DNA from: Prunus persica
Taxonomy: Eukaryota; Streptophyta; Magnoliopsida; Rosales; Rosaceae
Direction: 5' to 3'
DNA length: 64,000 bases
NCBI RefSeq assembly: GCF_000346465.2
Contig: NC_034011.1
Span: forward strand, 13,577,339-13,641,338
Each line of letters begins with the position of its first letter. The first letter of the stretch is position 1. The notes beneath the pieces are model-generated. The model saw nothing but the letters and a program-made list of their open reading frames with translations, ran no database searches and was not told the DNA's origin. Shown here piece by piece: positions 1-10,778 of this stretch. The position numbers and the translations under genes were made by a program.

Positions 1-2
1 CA

Positions 3-770
3 CCCTGTTTACCTACAGCAAAGTTACTCAAGTTTGATGGCACCCCTCTTTCGGATCCTACTGTCTATAGAAGTCTAGTGGGAGGGCTTCAATATCTTAC
101 CTTCAGCAGACCTGATATTGCTTTTGCCGTGAACACTCTTTGCCAGTTTATGCATACTCCTACAGATTCACATTTTGCTGCTGTCAAACGTGTGCTGCGC
201 TATTTGGCTGGTACTCTGACTCATGGCATTCATTTCACCTCTGGTGATGTGCATTTGCAAGCATATTCTGATGCAGACTGGGCAGGTGATGTCAATGATC
301 GTCGGTCCACGACAGGGTCTGTTGTCTTTCTCGGCAATAATCCTATCTCTTGGTGTGCTAAGAAGCAGAACACTGTCTCTCGTTCCTCGACTGAGGCAGA
401 ATACAGGGCTCTTGCTATCACTTCCGCTGAGTTATCCTGGCTTCACCAACTTCTACGTGATCTTCATGTCTTTCTTGATCGTCCCCCTGTTCTTTGGTGT
501 GACAATATTTCGGCTTTAGCCCTTGCTAGCAATCCTGTGTTTCATGCGCGCACTAAGCACATTGAGATCGACTTCCACTTTATCCGTGAGCGTGTTACTA
601 GGGGCGATATGCTGGTTTCTCATATTCCTAGTAGTAATCAACTGGCCGATATATTCACTAAAGGGCTGCATACTTCTCAGTTTTCGTATCTTCGAGACAA
701 CCTAATGCTTAGTCCCCCAAGCATTAGCTTGAGGGGGGATGTTAGTCTACAACCCAAATTGCCAGAATGA
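3..770 (+). CDS. Ty1/copia polyprotein, 3' end (RT tail and RNase H), 5' truncated by window
   Basis: The reading frame is already open at base 3 and ends at a TGA at 768-770, so only the C-terminal part of a copia pol is present. It shows the end of the reverse transcriptase connection (SRPDIAFAVN) and then the copia RNase H: YSDADWAGD with its catalytic aspartates, the SSTEAEYRAL segment, WCDN, and the terminal HTKHIEIDFHFIRE and LADIFTKGL blocks. No stop or frameshift is visible in this stretch, so this copy is better preserved than the copia at 47203-52210. The last codons overlap the 3' LTR, which begins at about 740. GTG at 78 is not a real start; the true start lies left of the window. 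Family call is secure. Confidence 0.93.
   Translation, partial: PCLPTAKLLKFDGTPLSDPTVYRSLVGGLQYLTFSRPDIAFAVNTLCQFMHTPTDSHFAAVKRVLRYLAGTLTHGIHFTSGDVHLQAYSDADWAGDVNDRRSTTGSVVFLGNNPISWCAKKQNTVSRSSTEAEYRALAITSAELSWLHQLLRDLHVFLDRPPVLWCDNISALALASNPVFHARTKHIEIDFHFIRERVTRGDMLVSHIPSSNQLADIFTKGLHTSQFSYLRDNLMLSPPSISLRGDVSLQPKLPE
731..739 (+). promoter_or_regulatory. polypurine tract of the copia element
   Basis: A purine run GAGGGGGGA lies directly before TGTTAGTCTAC. It is the expected plus-strand primer site in front of a 3' LTR. Confidence 0.75.
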
Positions 771-1010
771 ATATAACTCATGCTGCACGTGTCTGATAGG
801 ATGGTCACGTGTCTGTTAGTTAGGATGAGTTGGCTAATGAGCTGGCTGGTTGTTATTGTTGTTAATCTGTTCTTAACTTAATTCCCTAGTTAGTTAGCTA
901 ATAGATATATATAAGTCGATTGTAAAACTCTGTATTCAATTTAAGAAGAGAAAATCTGTTTGAGAACTCTATTCGGTTTTGCTTTCTCTCTCTCTCTCTC
1001 TCTCTCAATA
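740..1010 (+). repeat. copia 3' LTR, right boundary unresolved
   Basis: Begins TGTTAGTCTAC immediately after the polypurine tract. A TATA-like ATATATATAAG lies at about 904-914. The right end is uncertain because the sequence runs into a (TC)n tract and no 5' LTR or target duplication is in the window for comparison; the end could be up to 30 bases either side. Confidence 0.6.
985..1006. repeat. (TC)n microsatellite
   Basis: Uninterrupted TC dinucleotides inside or at the edge of the copia LTR. Confidence 0.9.
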
Positions 1011-3836
1011 CTTCTAGTCTTAAGAAGCTTGATCTGGTTCATCCATGGCTCCCATGAAGAAAGCTTTCATTTGGAAGTCCTTTGTTTTGATTTTCATTGC
1101 ATGACATTGATAAACATCTCTTTAGATCTCATTCTTCGTGGGATCGACCCTTGCTTGCTTACTATACTATCATTTGATTTGTGCACTTGCAAGGTTTTAA
1201 TATTGTTGTTAAAATTTACCAACAAGTACCTCTCCAAAGTCTGTATCCTTTTTTTTTTTTTTTTTTTAAAAAAAACTTGATTGAAAGGCTCCAAAACATG
1301 AGAAGAACAAGCTAGTCGTTGAAGTCACTTCGAGTGTTCTTTTAGCGATGCAATGAGTTTGTTTAATTATTGTAAGGATGGATTTAGTTCTGGAGGTTAT
1401 GAAGCACATATACTGGTAGCATCTTTGAAATCGAGCATGTGCTAGAAGGATGTTTGAAATAGGGCAGGTGCTGGAAATTCTTTGCTTGTGGAGTAGGCAA
1501 TGCTTTACTTAATGTGGAATAGGTGCTGGAAGAACGTGACTTGGCTTGGCATGATTAGCTCGGACTTTAGTATGTGGGTAATCTAATGGTTGAATTGAAT
1601 CAAGATATAGCTTGGTCTGGCATGAGGGCTTTGGTAGATTAGAAGATGAAAAATATAGAGGAAGATGCTTAAGGCTTTGAGCATGATAGTGTCTGTGATA
1701 TCTTGAAAGCGGTATAGCTGTTGGCAAATAAGTATTGCAATATTGAGGCCTTAAGTCACTTGGACTAGATCTTAGTTTTGGAGTCCACTGCGCTACCTTC
1801 TAATACTCAGATCCAGGGCTCCTATTTCAAATTCGGTGGCATGATGGTTCCCTCTTTCGGCAACATGACTATAGGGCTTGTATTATCTTCCAGGAGCATT
1901 TCATACAGCACATCATTATCTTTCATGTTTTGCTTGGCTTGAATCTTGGTTACTGCAAGCATATTTTGGTTGTTGTGTTGCATGGTAACTTTACTTTTTT
2001 CTTGATAGCTTGACATCACTTCAAAATGTTTGATTGCTTGGTAAAAGAAACTTCATCTTGACAACGTTTAGGTTCTTCCAGTAGTAACATAGCACTACCT
2101 TCGTAGTATTTTCCTTCTATTTTCCATGAACTGAGATGTTTTCCTTCTTAAGTAAAGCATAGTACTTGGATTTCTTGAACAATGCTTAAGGCTTGATGAT
2201 GCTTTGATTATGGAATTGTGGCAATTTAGACATCCCAATGGCCTTTTGGTTTGACTCTTAAACTATGTCATTAGAATTGTCAGGGCTTAGAAAGTGCTTG
2301 AGGCGCTGGAGCATATCACTTATGGTGACTTAGGTATTGTTTGTTACAGCTATTGTAAGCATGTTTTAGGAACCAAAATCTTAGACTTGGCTATTGAAGT
2401 TTGAGCTTTGCATGTGGTCACTGCAGCAAATGTGTCGGGTTACAACAGCTTGAGTTCTTGCGAGTGGTAGCAAACTTGGAGGTCATAGTGACATAATTGG
2501 AATTTCAAGGAGATTTTGGTCTTGGAATAGTGGCTTTGGTAATAATGAATTTTTAAGCTCATTCAGGGTTTTGGAATTGTTGCTGGTGGTGAGTGCAATG
2601 AATTCCTTCTCAGCCCCCCAAGTGTACCATAATCATTATAACAAGATTTGATTGGCATGAGTTGCAAAAACTCTTGCAGCGTGGCCTTCTGAGTATTTGT
2701 TTTGGTCATTGCATGGCATGATGAACTTAGGTTATCCCTTTGTTGCCACGGAGACAATTTGGCATGATAGCATGACTTCTTCTCTATACTTCCGGCAGCT
2801 AGAAATGCCAAATTCTCTCTGTGTTGCTTGAAAAGTTTGATCTTGTGATATCCGGATTGGTTTTCTTGAAATGATTGCATCAAGTGAATTGCTTGAGTTA
2901 CATGGTTTTGGAGATGGATTGTTTCTTCTTGGCATGATTTCTCTTGAGACCACCTCCTACAGCACAATTTTATCGTTGGCCTGGCTTGGCGTCACTGAGC
3001 ATGTTGAGATGCTGATGGGTACAGGAATATAGGGTCCCATGCTCCTTAAGGCTTGAGGTGTAGAGGAGTGTACTCATCGTCTTGGGAAGAATACAGTGCT
3101 TGATAGATATATAATTTCTACATGACCAAAGCAGATGGTGGTTAAAATAATAGATATGTCACAGCTTACAAATGAATATAATTAATATTTGTTGATTTTA
3201 AATGGTTGTCATCCAACATCATTAAATAACGAATGAATCCCACATCAATATTAAAACCAATATAGGTAGCTTTCAGTAATATGCAAGCATGTGATGCTTT
3301 GGACATAATTAAAACATGTGATGATGCTCGTGCTTTTGGCCTAGCATTTGTCTTTCTATCAAAGTGAAAGATATATATATATATATATATATATAAAAGA
3401 AAGGAAATTTATCAATACATGTTTATATTTGAATAGATGACATGCTCGTGTTGCTTTTACAGGTATGACATATGGCATGATAATATATATTTTATTGTGA
3501 AATCTAAAAAGGTAGGAAAGAAGGAAAATAAAAAATAGCATTTTTTATCTTTTTTGTTGGCCTCCAATAGAGAGCATGTGGGTTGTGGAACCAACATTGG
3601 GATACAAAGTCAGGGCATCTTGTGGGCAATGCCAAAGATGGAGGCGATGCAAGCAGTGTTCCGGAGAGGACTTGTTCAATTTTGAGTTGAAGAGCTTGCG
3701 TAATTTTGTGCAAGATATGGCTAGATTGTTCTAGAGTAAGCCAAGTCTCCTCTGTTGGCCAAAGAAGATGGCTTCTTTTGCTTGGCCTGTGTTTGGCTCT
3801 TGATTTTGTGGAAAAATTTTGCTTGGCATGAAGGCC
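1011..3836. other. left part of a large non-coding host LTR element
   Basis: No convincing coding frame on either strand. The stretch contains repeated GGCTTGGCATGA-type phrases that recur at 17461-18466 and 21243-23886, which ties it to the minus-oriented element whose LTR is at 21980-23886. The text around 1141-1200 (GTGGGATCGACCCTTGC) resembles the leader or internal non-coding region of large plant LTR elements. It holds a poly-T/poly-A junction at ~1250-1275 and an (AT)n tract at 3371-3395. Bases 3640-3780 are a diverged copy of 17800-17960. I could not find the left LTR of this element. Confidence 0.45.
3371..3395. repeat. (AT)n microsatellite
   Basis: Perfect AT dinucleotide run in non-coding DNA of the host element. 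Confidence 0.9.
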
Positions 3837-3864
3837 CACTACTACAAAAAAGCAAAAAGACGAC
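3837..3864 (+). repeat. CACTA left terminal inverted repeat
   Basis: Begins CACTACTACAAAAA and ends AAAAAGACGAC. It pairs with 17433-17460 with three mismatches at positions 15-17. Confidence 0.93.
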
Positions 3865-5448
3865 GGTAAATCACCGTCGTGTATTCGGTTTTTCAATGGT
3901 CGTGGAATCCACCGTCATCTTTTCCCTCATAAACCACGACGCTAAATCACCGTCGTTGTTAAAATATACAACGTCATCAACAAATACAAAACGATGTCTT
4001 TGTACTGCAAAAAGATCTAAAAAAGCAGTCGAGGATGAGAATAGACGACCAACTCTCTAAAAAAACCGTCGTTAAAAAGGAAAAATATGACACATATTAA
4101 GAGAACAAGGCCGCAAGATAGACATACAACGACGAAAATAAAAATACGACGCCGTTAAATATCATTTTCACGACAATAAAAAATTTGACGTCTTTAAATA
4201 CATTAGAAGACGACGTTATTGATACCTACTACGTCGCATATATAAAAACAGCCGTCGTAAAATTAATTTTCCACTTCGATTTTTCGATAAAAGATGACGT
4301 GGAAATAGTTGTCAGTGTCATTATTTACGACGTATGTATTTATTGAGTAGACGTTGAAAAACGAAACAACGTCGGTTACAAATATATGAGAGTCGTATTA
4401 CAAAATTTATACGTCATATTTTCAGAAACAAACAACGACGATAAATATTAGACGTTGTTAAATAAAACAACGTCGGAAAACAATAAAAACAGACGTGTTT
4501 AGTCTGCTAAAGTTCTAGAAAATAGTCGAGGATGAGAATAGACGACCAACTCAAACAAATCACCGTCGTTAAAAAGGAAAAATATGACACATGTTAAAAG
4601 AACAAGGCCGCAAGATATACATACAACGACGACAACTAAAATACTACGCCGTTAAATATAATTTACACGACAAGAAAAAATATGACGTCTTTAAATACAT
4701 GAGAAGACGACGTTATTGAAATATACTACGTCTCTTATTTACAAACAACCGTCGTGAAATAAATTTTCCACTTCGATTTTTCTAAAAAAGATGACGTGGA
4801 AATAGTTGTCAGTGTCATTATTTACGACGTATGTATTTATACAGTTGACGTTGAAATGCGAAACAACGTCGGTGGCATTTATATAGTCGACGTTGTATTT
4901 ATATCTATCATCATTACTCACGACGCACTTAATAATATAGACGACGTTGAACTTCTAAACAACGTCGGTTCCAAATAAATGAGAGCCGTATTACAAAACA
5001 TATAGACGGCGTTGATTATGATGATAGCCGTATTACAAATAACGTCGTTTAATTGTTATTAGACGGCGGTTATAATGAATTTCCGTCGGAATTCATTTCG
5101 TTCCTCTTCGTTTATAAAAGAACTTGCGACGTAGAAAATGTATGATGACGTCGTATTTTTTAACGTTCAGATTATATATCTCGTTTTTTAGACGTCGGTA
5201 TTATGGGATTGGAGTCGTGTTATTTTGAATTACATGGCGGTTCTTAATCCTTCCCCGACGTGATATCCTGAATAATTGCTTCACAATAGCGTCGTGGTTC
5301 TTCATTGTTACGTTGCTTTAAGACGTCGGTAAATATGCTGAATAACTGGTTCACAATAACGTCGTGTTTTATTTGAACGTAGAAAGTGAAGAAATCACAT
5401 TACAATATATTACAAAATTAATGTCATACACTGCCAATTACATAAGCA
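3865..5448. repeat. ACGACGG/CCGTCGT motif array, CACTA left (3') subterminal region
   Basis: No gene. The stretch is AT-rich filler punctuated every few dozen bases by CpG-containing motifs in both orientations: ACGACGG, CCGTCGT, GACGTCGT, AACGTCGG and close variants. In CACTA elements such subterminal repeats bind the element-encoded TNPA-type protein, so these are candidate transposase-binding sites; that role is inferred. A ~497-bp tandem duplication lies inside it. The 3' end of the transposase gene abuts the array at 5449. Confidence 0.85.
4028..5005. repeat. ~497-bp direct tandem duplication inside the motif array
   Basis: GTCGAGGATGAGAATAGACG starts at 4028 and again at 4525. The two units keep landmark order (AAGGCCGCAAGATA, TTCCACTTCGATTTTTC, GATGACGTGGAAATAG) at a constant offset near 497. 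The second unit carries about 100 extra bases near its end (around 4870-4970). Sequence agreement is high but not perfect. Confidence 0.85.
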
Positions 5449-8400
5449 TCATTCAATCCATATATCTTCACACCCATCTCGAATATTTTGACCGCCTAAC
5501 TCACCCACCAGTTCATCAAATGTGTCAACATTTGGCATCCCTCTAGTAAATGGCTCACACTCAATTATCACATCACCTAAGACTTCATCACCAATAACAT
5601 CATTATATTCTCTATTAGGCATTGATAACACTACCGACCAACCACGATGCATCGGGTCGTCAACAAAAAATATTTGTTTGACTTGAGAAGCCAAAACAAA
5701 TTGGTCATTCCTATGTCCAATTTTACTCAAATCTACAAGGGTAAATCCAAGTTCGTCGACTACAAGACCAGAACTATCTATCCAATCACACCTAAAGACT
5801 GGGATTGTAAACTTTTGGTAGTCAAGGTCCCAAATTTCTTGAATGACACCATAGAAACCCATATTTGAGAGAATTGGGTTTTTATCCTTGGCACTAGCAA
5901 CTTGCATGGTATGTGCAAGTAAATAAACTCCACTATTTTGAGTTGTCCGCACATGATGTGTGCCTTGATATTGAATTTAATACCTTTAATAAGATAGCTC
6001 CTATATAATGGCACTGACATGTTTGGACCAGCTGCTAGCCACCTTAAATTTTCTGATACGCCATGATTGTCTTCCTCAAGTTCACTTTGAACCTGCAAAT
6101 TAATCATATCTCAATTCAATCTAACATATAAATAAGAAGAAAATTAAAAGAGAAATATGTTATTCAACAACATATACCTTGAAGCGTAGCCATTGAATGA
6201 AAGTGCTATTGTGCTTATCCTGCAGCCACTTTGTTCTCTTTCTAAATTTTGGATAAGCAATCTTGATGTGGATCATATGTTGCCTACATGACACGAAAAA
6301 TTCAAGCATTACGGTCCCAAATATAGAAGATAAACATAAGAAATAATTTAAAATGGAAACTTAAAGAATAAAGCTCATACGTACTCGATATAAGGTAGGA
6401 CTTCCTCCGTATTCTCCAAGACATATAGATGTGCTTGATTCAACAGGTCCTGATCAACTACGCTCACTGTGCAACCTGATAATGGCTTTGAAAGTCCCAT
6501 CTTTTGGCTTGAAGGCACTCCAACTGTACTAACATCAGATAAATGCTGAGTACAAAACTCTACCGCTTCTTCAGCTATATACCGCTCAGCAATGCAACCT
6601 TCGGGACGAGTACGATTCTGAACATACCCCTTCAGCACTTTCATATATCTTTCAAACGGATACATCCACTTAAAATATACTGGCCCACATAGACGAACTT
6701 CTCTAACAAGATGTACTACTAGATGAACCATGATATCAAAGAATGAAGGGGGAAAGTACTTCTCAAGCAAACACAGAGTAACTACTACATCTTCTTCCAA
6801 CTTATCTAGCTTGGAAACATCAACAGTCTTTGCACATATAGCATTGAAGAAGAAGCACAAACGAGTTATTGCATACCTTGCAGGCTTCTCCAAAACAGAA
6901 CGAATTGCCACAGGGAGCAATTGTTGCATTAAGGTATGACAATCATGTGATTTAAGGCCAAGAAGTCTTGAATCTTGTAAAGATACAAGATTTTTAATAT
7001 TTGAAGAATAACCTTCAGGGACCTTCATACCATAGAAAGAATTGCAAACCTCTCTCTTCTCTGCTCTTGACAAATTCCAAGGCCCAGGAGGCAAACGAGT
7101 ACGTCTTTCTCCATACTCGGGTTGCAAATCAGTTTTGACCCCCATGTTCAATAAATCTAATCGAGCAGCAATCCCATCTTTATTTTTTCCAGGGATCTCC
7201 AGCAATGTACCAATGATACTATCGCAAACATTCTTCTCAATGTGCATAACATCTAGGGCATGCCTCACAGGAAGGTATTTCCAATACTCGAGATCAAAGA
7301 ATATTGATTTCTTCTTCCAACAAACTCTGTCACCATTTTCAACCATATGCAGCACTTCTTCTCCGGTTAATGGCTCGGGAGGTATGCCATATTCAGGTTT
7401 CCCATTAAAAGCTGCACGTTGCCTCCTATATGGATGATTGATTGGTAACCATTTTCTATGCCCAATGTAACAAATTTTGTGGCCATTTTTCAACCTGTGA
7501 CTAGGTGTATCATCGCCGCATATTGGACAAGCTTTATATCCTTTAACAACACAACCAGATAAGTTTCCATAGGCGGGGAAATCATTAATTGTCCACATTA
7601 ATGCAGCTCTGAGTGTAAAGTATTCTCCATTATGTGCATCATACACTCCTCTAATCCCAACCCACAAGGATTTTAAATCATGAATCAAAGGCTCCAAGTA
7701 GACGTCTATATCATTTCCGGGTTGTTTAGGACCGGAAATCAATAAGGTTAACATCATGAACTTTCGTTTCATGCACAGCCATGGAGGGAGATTATATGTA
7801 ACTAAGATAACCGGCCAACAACTATATCTGCTACTTAGAGAACTGTGGGGATTGAATTCATCAGATGAAAGAGCCAATCTCAAGTTTCTCGGCTCATTAC
7901 CAAACTCAGGCCATTTATCATCAAGAAGTTTCCAAGACGGGGAATCCGCCGGATGAGACATCTGACCGTCAATTGATTTTCTAGCAGCATGCCACCAAGT
8001 CAAACTCTTAGCTGTCTCATGTGATTGAAACATCCTTTTAAACCTTGGAATTGGGGGAAAATACCACACCACCTTCGCTGGCACACCCTCTTTCAAGATT
8101 GAATCTTTGCCTTCCTTCCACCTTGAGATACCACAAGTAGGACAATTAGTTGAATCCTCATACTCCTTCCTATACAAGATGCAATCATTGGGGCATGCGT
8201 GCATTTTCTCATAACCCAGCCCCAATGCACACAAAGTCTTTTTAGCCTCATACATGGAGGTTGGTATTGTATTTCCTTCTGGAAGCAAATCGCCTTGAAG
8301 TATCAATAATTCTGTAAAACAGACATCACTCATCCCATGTTTTGCCTTCAAATTATACAACTTCACTAATGCCGATAACTTCGTGTACTTTCTACAACCA

Positions 8401-8798
8401 GGGTACACTGGTTGATCTCCATCCCCAATCACATTGGCAAACTCATACGGATCCGAACCAAAATCACCAAAATCATTATCATCCATATCAATTTCTTCGG
8501 ACACAAAACTGTACCTACTATGGCCATCATCTTCTTCAACATTTCTACTAGCATTAGTAGTTGCTTCCCAAGGTTCTCCGTGAAATGTCCAATTCTTATA
8601 GCTTTGGTCAATTCCATTAAAGTATAAGTGATCCCTTATAATTCCAACCCCAAACAACTTCAAATTAACACATTTAACACATGGACAACGGATATGTGTT
8701 GTAGTTAGAAGATTTTCTACAGCAAAGTTCAAAAATGCTTCCACCCCAAATTCATATGCCTTCGATCTTCTATCCGAGTGCATCCATGACTTATCCAT
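5449..8798 (-). CDS. TNP2/TNPD-type CACTA transposase, three exons, one frameshift
   Basis: This is the element's main transposase, acting on its terminal repeats in the nucleus. I place the exons at 8798-6385, 6283-6178 and 6092-5449. The start is the ATG at 8798 (MDKSWMHSD), the usual opening of this family. Order of domains: Transpos_assoc zinc-binding region (CPCVKC) at residues ~1-75; then Transposase_21, seen as CPNDCILYRK, CPTCGISRWK, SSRYSCWPVILVTYNLPPW and the GPKQPGNDIDVYLEPLIHDL block; then DUF4218 (PPSFFDIMVHLVVHLV, GPVYFKWMYPFERYMK); and, across the introns, DUF4216 (TQNSGVYLLA, VKQIFFVDDP). Splice GA|GTACGT joins G|CAACAT in phase, and AAG|GTATAT joins GCAG|GTTCAA in phase. One base is missing near 5955-5965: upstream and downstream of that point DUF4216 continues in different frames, and the exon length confirms a net loss of one. 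Without it the product would be about 1,055 residues, typical for the family. The introns and flanks carry the ACGACG motif; the exons do not. Confidence 0.9.
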
Positions 8799-10778
8799 CT
8801 CCGACACTATAACCTATTATCTATAATAAAGTGAAAATACAGGCAATGACCATCACTATAGCAGATTATACAATGATCTAATCGCAAGTAATACACAACA
8901 GAGACGATGGGTTTTAAACAAAAACAGACGTATTTGGCATATATAGACGACGGATTTTCAACAGACGTCGTCTATTATAAGTAATACAAACGACGGTTTA
9001 TGAAAAAACCGTCGTGTATAAGTAATACAACGACGGTAGTTTAAAAAAACCGTCGTGTAATCGTCGTCGTAAGCCTTAAAATTCGTCGTGCCTCAGTTTA
9101 TTTTCAAGAACACAAAACCCATTAAGAACACAACATATATATGAAACCAAGCAAGAAACCAACATATACATGAAACCAAGCATGAAAACAATAAATCCAT
9201 TCCCAATTCAACATAACATAGGGTGATTAAAAGATACGACAAAATTAAATCCATTCCCAATTCAACATAACAGATAATGTAATCCATGAACCTATTAAAC
9301 AGAAAATCCATGAACCCATACCTATAAGCACATTATTAACAGATCGCAAAGCATACACATAAAACCCTTTAACAAAACAACCTAATATAACTCGAATCGT
9401 TACTAGAATCATCACTCGAATCTCCATCTTCATTATCAGTTTCTTCCTTCGTAGGTACTATTTGCTCCCCATCATTGGTGCACAGCAGAAGTGAGAGAGC
9501 GAAATGTTATGTCGCGCGAAATCTGAAAATTTTAGGTTTCAGGGTTCGAAGTATAAGAATAAGAGCCAAATCTAAAAAAATTTAGGTAGCGCGAAAATTT
9601 TTAGAGCTCGCGCGTTTTAAAACGTCGAAAGAAAAACCAAGGCGAAAGTTCTACAAATACCGACGTAAATTTAATATTCCACGACGGAAACTTCATTTTT
9701 CGAATTAAGAACGTAAGGCCGTTCATTTTGAAGCTTCATTTTTCGGATTAATTTTAAATTTATTTTGAATTTTTTATATAACGACGACTGAAAAACCACG
9801 TCGGTGTTAAGAAATTAAAGACGTTGTAAATTATATAAACCGACTTACATATTAAAATGACGTCGTTTAAAGCGTAAACCATGTCGTATGTTTTTCTGTA
9901 CGACGTAAAATATGTATTCCACGACGCAACCACCGTCGTTAAAAATTAATACCCTAAACCCATAAAACTAAATTATACAATTTAAAAAATTAAGTTTATA
10001 AAAGGTTTTATGGTTTTAAAGCCTAACATATACCCTAGACTACCCAAAAATTATACTTTAAAAATAAACCCCAATAAATAACAACCCTAATCTCTAAACC
10101 CTAGACTCTAAACCCTAAACCATAAAACTAGAAGTGATTTTATGACTCATCAAAACAATTTTGTTTTGGATGGTCATTTTAAATTTTTGTTATTCAAAAT
10201 GAATTTTTTCAAGGTTTATGTGGAAGAAAATATATCAATGACTTCATAGGAGATGACTTTTCAATTTTCTGATTTATTTTAAATTTATTTTGAATATTTT
10301 GATATAAAAATAATAAAATATTCTTACCACAACAACAAACCACGTCGGTGTTAATAAATTGTAGACGTTGTAAATTGTAATAGACTACTAAGTCGTTAAA
10401 ATGACGTCGTTAAAATGAGAAACCATGGCGGCTATTTAACTATACGACGTAAAATATATATTCCACGACTTAACCGCTGTCGTTACATAAACGTCGTCGA
10501 TGATACCCTGAACCCTTAAGAAATTGAAGATGTTGTAAACCATAAACGACTCAATTGTTCAAAGAACGTCGTCTAACTATATTTTTACGTCGTATTTGTT
10601 TAAAACACGAAACAACAAAATACGACGGTTTTTGACTTTATTAGGTCGTTGGAAAAGTATTACACGTCGGTTAAGCAATTTGTATGTTTGTTTTTTTTTT
10701 AATTTAAGAAAACCTCAACAAATTTTTACATTACATATTATAGAGAAAATTTGTACATTATACATAAATATCAAGTGT
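8799..10778. repeat. intergenic ACGACG/CGTCGT motif array between the two CACTA genes
   Basis: Mostly motif array. 8941-9090 holds about eight CGACG or CGTCG motifs, partly as inverted pairs such as ACGACGG...CCGTCGT that could fold into hairpins. 9090-9480 is a motif-poor patch. On the minus strand it contains a short acidic open stretch (DNEDGDSSDDSSNDSS, ending at a TAA near 9373), which may be a small exon or chance. 9500-9640 (GTCGCGCGAAAT) is CpG-rich and could be the transposase promoter or 5' UTR. 9950-10140 holds repeated AAACCCTAAACC-like text, too irregular to be a telomere tract. No strong gene is visible. Confidence 0.6.

Noticed and set aside
3504..3896. Minus-strand 130-codon frame as a gene spanning the CACTA left end
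   Set aside because: It crosses the transposon boundary at 3837, so it cannot predate the insertion, and its homologous copy at 17716-17964 is not conserved as protein.
7756..7956. Plus-strand frames within the transposase exon
   Set aside because: Antisense shadows of the TNP2 reading frame.
10080..10130. Interstitial telomere repeat (AAACCCTAAACC text)
   Set aside because: Only a few irregular AAACCCTA-like pieces with other bases between; no run of consecutive heptamers.
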